From contig OZ038323.1 of the NCBI GenBank assembly GCA_964035795.1, positions 10,534,291-10,598,290 on the forward strand: a stretch of 64,000 nucleotides of DNA. Reading direction: 5' to 3'. This DNA comes from Pterobdella sp. o SKG-2022. Its lineage: Eukaryota; Annelida; Clitellata; Hirudinida; Piscicolidae. Below the pieces are notes generated by a model. The model was not told where the DNA came from. It worked only from the letters and a program-made list of their open reading frames with translations, and searched no databases. Made by a program: the position numbers and the translations under genes. Position 1 is the first letter of the stretch, and each line of letters begins with the position of its first letter. This document shows, piece by piece, positions 20,991 through 31,600 of this stretch.

Positions 20991-22511
20991 TGATGTTTTT
21001 TAAAACTTCAGCTAACATAACCTTCCAATTGGATTATTGGATATTGAAACAGGATCTTTACCCAATATTTACACTACTAACCAGCATCTGCTTATTAGCA
21101 TATCCCTGAAGGTATTGGCAGAATTCTTTGGCACAAATTCTTATCATTTATTCTCCTAAGTGTGCTCGCATTGACATTATCTCATGAGATTTAGAAAAGA
21201 TATTTGGCTTCTCTAAGCCTTTATTCCATTTCGTTTTCAAATAATTATAAAATAATTCACACAATTCAGTGAAGTAATGAAGTTGAAGTTTTAAAACGTC
21301 AAAATCTATACAAAATACTCTTCTCAAGCGCCAAGAAAAATACTTGCAATTGCTAAAGTTATCAAATCGCTTTGATAGGGACGTGACGTGAGTGAGTAAA
21401 CTGTCCAACAAACGAGTTTGCAGAATTCCAGTCACACGCACCTTATCATGCATCGAGATTTGCTTGCTTCTCCCTGCCAACCACCCTCTCCTCCCACTCC
21501 TCCTCCTCTTCTCTCTTAATGTCCTACATTCTCTCGTCCCTTTCGCAAAAATTTTTCTTCATGTATTTTCATTTACTTGTAATTTTTTATTTTTTATTGT
21601 TTTCTTTTTTTTTTTTATTTATATTTTTTTATTTCTTTTCTTTTCCCATCTGTTTTTTATCTTTTTTTCAATTCCTCTCTCCTTCCATTCATATTTTTAA
21701 CACTCTTTTTCTCACAATTCTACTTCTCCACGCTACATCTATTGTGAAGTTTGTAAAATATTATCTGTTTTCCAATCTTTTAATATTTTTTTTATTCTAT
21801 TTAATGTCGGCTGTTTTGTTTCAAAAGAATTTAAGCTTCAACACATCAATTTCCATATTAAAAAAATTAATTTTTTAGGAAAAATTTTAAATTCATAGAA
21901 AAGATCCAAATCTATTTTCACGTGTAAACGAAAAAATAGTTTTTGCTGATGATTCAAAAAACCTTTGACGAGTTAAATCTTTGCAATTAAAATTGAAATA
22001 ATTAAAATTGACGAAGTTTTAGCGCAATTTTTTAAGACTCCATACAGAATTTTGAATGGAAAAAAAAGCAATCTTTCCCCAGCACGAGTAATAACACAAG
22101 TAATCAAAAAACTTGCAAAATTGTTGCTATAAAAGTGGAAAGATCCAAATTAAACATATTTTAAACACCATTAAAATAAAGACTTTCAAATTCGAAAATT
22201 TAGAACTTTACAAGTGATGTTTAAGCATATATCAGTGTTATTAATCAATAAAGAGACTACACTGGAATGCCTAGATAATACAATTAAGACGTCTTTTTTT
22301 ATGTCTAGTAAAACTGAAATGCAAGTTCGTGCGTTCAAATCCCACTCCCGCAATAAACCATAATTTCTTTTGTAATTCATGCAATAGATGTAAGGCATTT
22401 TTGCAATTTGCGCCATGACAGAGTCGAAAGAGATGAGCACAAACTCCAAACAAATACATTTTATTTTTTTTTATTTAACTTCAAAAGATTAATCAATGAA
22501 GCTTAAAACAA
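20991..22511. other. Noncoding sequence with T-rich tracts
   Basis: Includes a pyrimidine-rich run (about 21,465-21,720) that creates hydrophobic open frames by composition alone. A minus-strand 110-codon frame (21,148-21,480) has no recognisable features. Near 22,325 a GTTCAAATCC box lies inside a five-base-stem T-arm-like fold, without a complete tRNA around it. Confidence 0.4.
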
Positions 22512-22834
22512 TTTTTTTTTATTGTATGTTGACGTCATATAATCATACTTGTTATTGTATTGTATGTTGACGTCACTATAATTATACTCGTTATTGTATT
22601 GTATGTTGACGTCGCTATAATCATACTCGTTATTGTATTGTATGTTGACGTCACTATAATCATACTTGTTATTGTATTGTATGTTGACGTCGCTATAATC
22701 ATACTCGTTATTGTATTGTATGTTGACGTCACTATAATCATACTCGTTATTGTATTGTATGTTGACGTCACTATAATCATACTCGTTATTGTATTGTATG
22801 TTGACGTCACTATAATCATACTCATTGTTGGATT
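22512..22834 (+). repeat. 39-bp tandem repeat carrying the CRE palindrome, about eight copies
   Basis: Eight copies of a unit with the core ATGTTGACGTCACTATAATC followed by ATACTCGTTATTGTATTGT. The GACGTC core begins at 22531, 22569, 22608, 22647, 22686, 22725, 22764 and 22803: period 39, the first interval being one base shorter. Six copies have the full TGACGTCA octamer and copies three and five have TGACGTCG. Because 39 is divisible by three, the array is open in frames on both strands, giving spurious repetitive proteins. It is not a CRISPR array, since there are no unique spacers. Confidence 0.93.
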
Positions 22835-23899
22835 GTCTTTCAAAAAATTATTCAATTATGAAGATTAAAAGACAACCACTCCTATTACTATATAACTATT
22901 GAAAGTTTTTGAAAATCTTCAAGAAATACACCAGACACAACCAGTGGCACGCCACACACACATTTTACTACTATTTTTGCCACAAGTTTCATTCAATTAG
23001 TTAAAATATTGTCTCTTCTAGTCATGATTGTGATGAGTTTTAGTTGCTATAATTTAATGTGACAAAGTTTTTTTTAAATTATGAAACATGAAATCAGTTT
23101 TGATGCCTATTTTTTATCTAAAATAATAATATTTTTGACATTTTCCCATTCTTTTCGTAATAGCTTTCGATTAATTTTCTATAAACATAACTTCCACACT
23201 TTCTCTTTTTCAACTATTAGACTATTTCAGTTTCAATGAAATTTTAAATTCAAAAATTTCAAACTCAGTCAATTTTGGATATACGTTGTATTTTCTTAAA
23301 CAGCTACAATTAATAAGCCTGCCAGAATTGCATCTTGAACCCATTCTTTCCACTTTAATCCATGTCCCGCAGTTGCACTAAAAATTTTAAGTTTCAACGC
23401 TTTAAAACATAACTTTTCAATAAAATACAACCAAAAAGTTCTACCAATCAAGCGATTTTAAAAAATCTATTTATAAAACAAATATAACTAAACTATTAAT
23501 AGCACACACTCTAACATAATCTATTCTCAAACCTCCTATAGGATAGTACTGCAAAAGTCGCATAGAGCAGAAACTTATGCCTCTGTAATCACGTTAGTAT
23601 ATAGTATGGTAGGCCATTTCAACTGATTAACACTATCTAGAACTTTTAATAGCAACAATAAAAATGGAAAATAAAATAAAAAAGTAGTGATAATGAGAAT
23701 AGTTTTTTATAAAACTTAATAATAATGATAAAAAAAACAATAATAATAATAAAAATAAAAAAAACAAAAAAAAAATAAAAAAATAATAGTAATAATATAG
23801 AAACAAAAGCAACTCTGATTACTTGTAGTTAGGTGGCATGCTTGCCTCGTGGAGGCTTTGATGTTGCTTCAGTGAATAATGCTTAATTCTGTAGTGCTC
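22835..23899. other. Noncoding sequence ending in an A/AAT-rich tract
   Basis: Contains AATAATAATAAAAAT-type low complexity at about 23,690-23,800; otherwise no feature recognised. Confidence 0.45.
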
Positions 23900-24345
23900 C
23901 TTTAATGTGAGGTTTGAGTGTGTTTGGGGGGGAAGGGAGAGGAAGAGAAGTGTGGGTGTAGGTTGGTGGCAGTTTGTTGGTTGACTTATATGTGTCTATG
24001 GGGATGTGGGTTGGTGGGAGTTTATGCGTGTATGGGATGGTTGGTATGTGAGTTGTGTGTGCGCATGTAGGTAATTGGTGTGGGTTGGTAGTTTTGATGA
24101 TATGGGATGCAAGATGTTTATAAGGCGAGTCTTATGGTTACCTTGGCACTAAGCAAGTTGACCAAGGAATAGACAAAATGAGTAAGGAAAGGGTGTAGAT
24201 TCTGGCTGATAAGAGATAGAGAGGTGTTGTTTCGTTTGAGTGATGGTTTTGAATAGTGCTTAGTTGGTTTGGTTGACTTTTGGGGTGGTTTGGGTAGAAC
24301 GATTGTTCTGGTAGTGGAAACTCTGTGGCTGTGTTGTTATGTTTT
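23900..24345. other. G/T-rich, strand-asymmetric block
   Basis: GTGTG, GGTTGGTGGG and GGGGGGGAAGGGAGAGG words dominate the plus strand and C is scarce. It has the opposite polarity to the C-rich block about 3 kb upstream. No gene recognised. Confidence 0.6.
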
Positions 24346-25377
24346 ATGTTCCTTGTGGGGCTTGTGTTTCCATGTATATTTTTATTTTTCATGTCCTTTT
24401 TTTAAATTTTATATGTTCAAAAGTTGTTTCTATGTTTTAAATTTTAATTTCGAAAATGGTTTTGAAATAATTTTTCAGGGTTTAAAAGTCAATTGCAATC
24501 TAAAGTGATTACTAAATCTGCCATAAGATTGACATCAAACGAAAAACACATTCAAAAATCCAAATTTGAAATAGGTATTTTAAATCGACTATAAGAACAT
24601 TATTTAAAGCCTTTTAAATTAAAAAATAAATTTTTATTTTTTTATGGCAGTCTTCATTGTAATTCTAGAGTAACATTCAATTAAAGCTCGATTTGAGTGA
24701 AGTCATTTTCAAGCAAAAAGAGTTTTGAAATTTTTCAAGATTTTTCAAAAATGCTCGAAGTTTTCTCAGAACAAGGACTGATTGCTGGAAGTTTTTCTGG
24801 ATAAAAATTTTAGAATATTTTCAATTAATTCATTTGAGTTTTTGCAAATTTTCCACATTTGTGTCGGTTTAGCTGAATTGCAAAACATTATGTTTCTAGC
24901 TTTAAAAAACCCCAAGAATTTTTAAAAATTTCACAGCTTTGTAACATGGCATGCAAAAGGTTATGTATGAATGATAATAAGTGATAAGAAGGCCATCAAA
25001 AGAGCAACATCTTAAGAAGCAAACTTCATCACACGGCCGCTAAAAAGGCATAATTGCATTAATAACCCGTTTCTCATCATTTTTTTCCAATTTCTAATTT
25101 TATTATTAACATCTTACAGCTTTTTAGTACTGATTTTTTGCTATCAAACCAACTAGAGATGTTTTATAGACTCGCATTTGTGGCAGTTGGCGCATTTATA
25201 TTGCACTGAGAATGTCTGACGAAATTATGCTATCATTTTATGATTTTTAAAAATGTCTAGTTTCACTTTATTCATTTTTCATTAATTTTTTTGAGATAAG
25301 CGCCGCGTTTTTCTTCGTTGCATGACTATTTCTACTTCAACATCACAAAAGCTGTTATGCTTGTTGTAACAACAAGC
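24346..25377. other. AT-rich noncoding sequence
   Basis: No coding, RNA or repeat feature recognised. Confidence 0.4.
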
Positions 25378-25564
25378 TAAACAACAACTACTACTACTAC
25401 TACTACTACTGATACTACTACTACTTCTTCTACTACTACTACTACTGATACTACTGCTACTACTGCTACGACTACTTCTACTACTACTACTACGACTACT
25501 TCTACTACTACTACTACTACTACAACTAATACTACTACTACTTCTACTACTACTACTACAACCA
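25378..25564. repeat. (ACT)n trinucleotide array
   Basis: Nearly pure ACT triplets interrupted by GAT, TCT and GCT units. It encodes polyserine or polyvaline frames depending on strand and frame, with no other sign of coding. Confidence 0.9.
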
Positions 25565-25645
25565 CAAAAAAATATATCCAGTTTCCTATTCCTATAGAAC
25601 AAATACCAAACTACTAATATTACAACGTTTCATACCACTAATACT

Positions 25646-25800
25646 TTTATAGTGGTAGTAGTAGTAGTGGTTGTAGGGGGGGGGGGTGAGGAGAGGGAGG
25701 TAGTAGTAGTACTAGTGGTTGTAGGGGTGGTGGTGAAAGAAAGGGAGGGGGAAAAAGGTATTAGTACTAGTATCATCAGCAGTAGTACTAACATAAACAG
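25646..25800. repeat. (AGT/GGT)n tract with an 11-G run, inverted relative to the ACT array
   Basis: GTAGTAGTAGTAGTGG and similar words, a run of 11 G at 25676-25686, then purine-rich GAGGAGAGGGAGG and AGAAAGGGAGGGGG. CTACTACTAC upstream and GTAGTAGTAG here are complementary, so the pair could form a long imperfect hairpin. Confidence 0.75.
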
Positions 25801-28251
25801 TGATAGCAACCGCCATATACGACACCTACTTCTTCTCATTAAGCCTTGTGGCTAAGGTACATGGAAATCCTTTACCGTGGGTGTGTCATTCATCAATTCT
25901 ACGTTACTTCATTATTACTATTACTATGGGTATTATTATTGGTATTATTCTCATTATTTATTTTTATATTAATATTAATAGTAGCACTAGCTTTCCTTCA
26001 TCAGATGTATTATTCATGAATAATTAATTGCTGATCTCACAGACATCCATTTCATCTGAGTTCGAAGGGTTCCTTCCATTAGATTCTACTGCAGTTTCAA
26101 ATGTTTTTTTTATAGAAAATTTTATGACACTCATCATGTTCCAATTTGGGTTGATTATATTCAGCGGAATTACAGCATTGTGTTGTTTTGTTTTACAAAA
26201 AAGTCTAAAAGTTGACCAAGTAGGCATGTGGTGTTTATTATCTTTCATAGACATCGTTTGTTTCATTTGATACATTTAATTTTGAAAACAAAAATTATTT
26301 TTTGAAGTGCAGAGTTTGAGATTATATAGGATTGTATAGCATTGTATTCCACCAAACCCACACAGCAGATCAGAAAACTGAACAAAGCACGCGTCATCAA
26401 CGAAGTAATCACTCTAATAAAAATTGTATTTCAAAGAGCAATTCTTTCAAAAAATTCAATCAGTTTTTAACGAATAATCTTGCTTTTTATAGACACATTT
26501 TAAGCTACGAGTAAACAAAAAGACTTATTGCCGGGGTCAGCATGAAACAAAAAAAATCAATTTTTTTGTATTTTGTATATATATTTTTATGGAAGTTTAT
26601 TTTTTTATTTTGTTTTTTTCTCTCGTTTTCTTTTTCCGGTCACATGACGGGTGAATGTAACAACCGGAAAAGCCTCCTATGCTGTTTTAAATTTTCTGTA
26701 TAAAACTTTTCTCATTTTTTTGATATAATGCGGGCTTATATAATTCGTAATTATATTTTCCAAATTTTTCGTAATTATTTATTGTATTTTGTATATTAAT
26801 ATTAGTATTTCTCAAATTTAAGTTTTCTTCTCATTGTTATTAGCATTTTTATTGTTGTTTTTACAAATATTTTTATTGTTATTATAATTTTTTTTTAATA
26901 ATTACTATTGTTGTTATTATTGTTTTTGTTGTTATTTTTATCCATATTTCTTATGTTTTTGTAGCAGTGAGGCTTGTTTTCTTGCCATCATTCCACTGCA
27001 AACCTTGAGTTATCATTCCTAATGCAAAGATTTAGATAATTATCCAAGTACATTGACCTTTTGTCTTGGATGAAACTTTCAAATATTAGTGAAATTATTT
27101 TCAAAAAATTTAGAAAAACGTCATTATTACTGAGAGCACAGAAATACCCTTAATTTATATATCGCTCCACTGAACCCAAAATAAAATCTTCTTAAATACT
27201 GCTTTATTATTTTAATTCAAATTTTGCATTGATTTTGAAGACCTTTTCTCCAGACTCAATAGTAATAAGAGTGATTTAGTAGCCAAACAAAACTCCTTTC
27301 AAAGATGTATGTTATTTTTTTAACATTATCAATTTTTCCGTTGGCTTTAAAATCATTTGAAGCTTTGAAGATTAATTTCAAAGCGCTGATTGCTACATTG
27401 AAGGCTGGCAAGTCCACATTTAGTGAAAATTGTCTTTTGGGATAATTTGATTCAGGTCAACGAAAGAAGCAATGTGGAGAATTTTTGCATTTTTTCAAAT
27501 CTGAATAAAAATCTCAATTTTTATGATCAAGTTTTTACAATTTTTCTACACTTCACAACAACTTTTAGTTTTCCATGCATTTCACTGCCAACAAACAGTT
27601 TTTAACATTTCCTCCATGATAACTTCTACTGTAATCGGGATTTTTTATTTTTGATAGGGTATCAGTGTAGTGGAGGCTGGTGATGTTGACAACATTTGCA
27701 CTTTTGTTGTTCAACTAGAAGCACTAGAAAGCGGGTTTTTATTGTGCTTCGTTCGAACTTAAGTTACGAAACAACGTTGAGAAACAGAAACTAATAATAA
27801 AAAAAAATAAAAATTCAATGTATAAGCAAATAATAATATTGTAAATATAGACATTATTAAAAACAAAAGCTGACTTGAATTACAAGGGTTTGGGAAAGTT
27901 GTACATCACCTTACGTCATAGCTTCGTTTGTGACGTAGCATTTTAAAAACAACAGATTTTTTAGACATCATCAAATTCAGTTAATCATCCAACAAAACCA
28001 AACAGTAAATAACAAGAAAAACATCTTATTGTATAATTTTAAATAATAACTCCGAATGGTTTCATGAGAACGTACAGAGAAGGGTGGGTCGAAATGAATG
28101 ATAGATGCATATAAAATGACCTTAAGTTTGTGATGTTCTTTGATGATTTAGGCATATTTTACTTTTCAAAAGATCTGCTTCTTTAAGAATTTGATTGTGT
28201 TTTAATAGTTGTAATTTCAAGTAATGTCCTTTGGTATTTACGGGGTTCAAG
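25801..28251. other. AT-rich noncoding sequence
   Basis: A hairpin lies at 26630-26672 and an inverted ACGTCA pair at 27914-27939. Open frames at 26,024-26,275 occur on both strands but lack recognisable content. Confidence 0.4.
26630..26672. other. Hairpin with TTTTCCGGT/ACCGGAAAA stem
   Basis: Left arm CTTTTTCCGGT (26630-26640) pairs with ACCGGAAAAG (26663-26672) across a 22-base loop: nine Watson-Crick pairs, four of them G-C, plus a G-U. The surrounding DNA is much poorer in GC. Function unknown. Confidence 0.55.
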
Positions 28252-28385
28252 AAATTTCGGATTGACGCCACAATAAACATACTTGTTATTGTATTGTATG
28301 TAAACGTCATTATAATCATACTCGTTATTGTATTGTATGTTGACGTCACTATAATTATGCTCGTTATTGTATTATACGTTATTAT
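28252..28385 (+). repeat. Second locus of the 39-bp CRE-type repeat, about 3.5 degenerate copies
   Basis: Units with equivalent cores at 28264 (GACGCC), 28303 (AACGTC) and 28342 (GACGTC, full TGACGTCA) are spaced exactly 39 bases, followed by a decayed TATACGTT copy. Same orientation and near-identical ATACTCGTTATTGTATTGTA sequence as the array at 22.5 kb. Confidence 0.9.
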
Positions 28386-28584
28386 TGAAATTATATAGAT
28401 AAACATGAGCATACTAGTAATAAATTGCTCAAAGTTACAGAGTTAATACATGTACTGAAATATTGCTATAGAGGTTGCTTTGAAAGATGGGATCTTGACT
28501 TTAAGAATTGAATATATATGTATATGTATTACCAAAGAAGGCAACGGAGGCGCTGAAGACGGAAGTTTGCGACCTATTTACTGT

Positions 28585-28650
28585 GTTATACACGCCTCCC
28601 AACCAAATCAATTTTTTTGAAAAAAGTCTGGTTGGAGAGGTGTATACCTG
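28585..28650. other. Imperfect hairpin of pre-miRNA size
   Basis: TATACACGCCTCCCAACCA (28587-28605) pairs with GGTTGGAGAGGTGTATA (28631-28647), apart from a small bulge and a mismatch, and an inner ATTTTTT/AAAAAAGT stem extends it towards the loop. No transcript evidence is visible, so it could also be a fragment of a fold-back transposon. Confidence 0.6.
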
Positions 28651-31600
28651 GGACATGTTGAATAAATGAAATAACTAACAATCATCATCCATGGGCCGAT
28701 AAAATAAGGATATTTGCAAGAAATAAAATAACAGTAATTGGACGTGATAAAATAACAGAAATTAGAATATATGATGAAAATTGAACAGTGAAATTTCAAT
28801 TGATAATAAAAATACCAAAGAATAAAGATAACGAGGTTTATATGACTTTGCATGCTACATTTGATCTCAAATTTAAACAAATTTTATAAAATTTAAATTA
28901 AAAACAAATAATTAAAAACTTTTCTACTTTCAAATTTCTCTATGATTCTATGCAACCAAAAAAACAAAATAATCATCCGGAAGGAAAAATTAAAATAAAA
29001 TACACCTTTTAGTAGCAGTAAAGCTTAATTTAAGGCGTAACTTACAAACAACAAGATGTACTGCGATTCTTTTCCAAGTCATTGTCACGCTAACTCCCTC
29101 CATACTCTGACTTATTATTTCTCTTTTATTGTTGTTATTATTATTGCTATTGTTTTTTTTTATTCTTACTTTTTTTATTCTTTTTATACTATATTGTTGT
29201 TATTGCTTTTATTATTGTTTTCATCGCAGTTGTTGCATTCCAACAAATAGAATGAGGTAGTGCACAGGTTTTTAGACAAAACTTTGTTTTTTTCAGGGAG
29301 GTCGGTCAGTATTGACCAAGTTCTCTATATACATATAATATTTATACATTTAATACTCTATATACATATAATACTGTTGATCTAATAATGAAGGAATTAC
29401 GTGTCTTTACCTATAACATAACTGTATGACAACTTCATGTATTTCTAAATGAATAACTAAATTATCCTATTACAAGATGAATCAAATCTAACACTTTTAT
29501 TGAGTAAATAATACAAAGCTTTAAAGTATACTTTTGAATGAATGCGTATAGACGATGTGGCAGTTTTGTTTAAAAGTTATATAACCTAAAATTCAAAAAT
29601 TTTATCAATAATTATATTTTCACCTTAGTTCACGCATGGATTTCTCCCCAGAAGTTGATTATTAAATAGAAATTTTTAAAATTTACATAATATTTTGATG
29701 GAATTGCGAGTAGGAAATTTTTCAGATAATATGTTTATAATCGAATTTCGAGTCATTTCTTTCTTTGGGGGTTTTATCCAAAATTAACTTTTAAAATATT
29801 ACTCCATACAAAATAGAATTTCGATGAAAACTCATGGTTTTCTGTAAGGCTTATAAAATAAATAATTTTTCATTTATTTTTTCAATTTGAAAAAAAAATA
29901 AAGAGAATTTCAAATTCGCAAGAAACTATTTTATTAAAAAAATCTTCCAGTATTGGAAACAATTAATTATAATGAAGACTATTGCTAACTTGAAAAGAAT
30001 CTTTCTCCTCAAACAAACACAGCTTCTCGGCTCATCCATCTATCTTAGGTCATTTTTGCAGTAAGTTGAATCTACAATCTGCCTTTTCAATAGCCTTTTC
30101 TCAATGGTGGTATTTTATATTCTGGTTTCATTGGAAAACTTGAAAAACTTCCAAATAAGTAGAATTTATGAAATATTGAAATTTTAATTAAAAAATAAAT
30201 TTATAAATTGGGATAAATATATTGGATACATTTGTTATTGGTTTTTTCAAATGATTCAGCATATACGGATGAATTTCTGCAGATGTAATTATTTACAGTT
30301 AAGAAGCTGTTTACTATCAAATTCAGTTAATTTTTTGATATTTGCATTATTATTACCTACAAGGACCAGTTAAGAAAAATCAGCTGACAATGTTATTTAT
30401 ATCAATACAATAATAAATTAATTAAAATATCATTTATATTAATTATATTTTAAAACAAAAATAACAAAAATTTCAAGTTATGCAACGATAAGAAGCTACG
30501 AGGCACAGAAAATATCCCTACATAGTTTAGAGCGTATAAAAGTGAACTAAACATGAATGAAAATGTACATGATAAACTTCGAATTTCAAGCTTACCTTGG
30601 AGTATCACCTGGACTAAGTGCTGTATGAATTTAATTATTTCTTCATAAATGTATTTCAGATACAATTGGCAATAAAATCAAAAATAAGAGAAAAATATTT
30701 TTTATGTTTGATTGTTTTATTCGGTAATATAGTTTTTCACTTCAAAAAGCCTTGTTTTAATATAAAAAATTGTTGTTTTATGTACAAGAAAAATTGTTAA
30801 CACACATACCTTACAAAAAACAACAAACACGCATAGAAAAAACCACAACACCACACAAAAAAAACACAAAACAACAAGAATACACATAACAATATAAAAA
30901 AACAAAAAAAAATATTAAAAAACACTCAAAAACAACACAAAACAAAACTAAAAAAACAAAACACGAAACAACCCCCACCGTAAACTCACAACACACCGCA
31001 GACCTCACAAGACATCGTAGCCAAACCTGTTAGCAACTGAAGGAATAAAGTCGGATTATTTAACGATAAAGGAGTCATTTTCGTCGCTTTTCCACGTGTC
31101 TGGTACTTCTGTCATTACGTCTGCAGAACTATTGCGTTTTATATAACTTTTTATTGCTTCCTCCAAGTCACAGTAGCTTTAATTTTTATTTTGCTATTAT
31201 TATTAATTATTTAATTTATTTTTTTTGTTATTTCTTTTATTTTTATGGTTATTTTTGTTATTGTTATGATTATTTTTTATTATCATTTTTGTTGTTGTTT
31301 ATATTATTATTCAGTTTTAAATTTTTTATAGATACTCATTTAATTTGTTTTTAATATCCATTTCATTCACTTCCTCAATTATTTTCCACTAGTTTTTCAT
31401 TCCATTCACAATTGGATTGTTTTTTAATCCACAGTGCTACTGGCTTGAACAACCCATCGGCAACTCACATACACTTGTACTGTTACATAGACTCACACTC
31501 TGTTCTCTACCTGTTGATCACATATCTCACACTGTAAACAGTAATGACCCTGTTATAAAATGGTTTTAACAACAACAAAAACCTCTGAGAAAGTCTACCA

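Noticed and set aside
22512..22834. CRISPR-like regular spacing
   Set aside because: Whole units repeat, with no unique spacers, and the sequence is from an animal.
22535..22868. Long repetitive open frames on both strands (Val/Ile-rich and Thr/Ser-rich)
   Set aside because: They exist only because the 39-bp unit is divisible by three and has no stop in those frames.
25282..25602. Serine-rich and valine-rich frames
   Set aside because: Read from the ACT triplet array.
26024..26275. Overlapping 80-codon frames on both strands
   Set aside because: No family resemblance, and open frames on both strands suggest chance.
30552..30665. Possible minus-strand exon ending CTCCAAG|GTAAGC with helix-like LKYIYEEIIKFIQHLVQVIL
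   Set aside because: The donor is good, but no acceptor with a pyrimidine tract precedes it and no partner exon is visible. Kept only as a weak lead.
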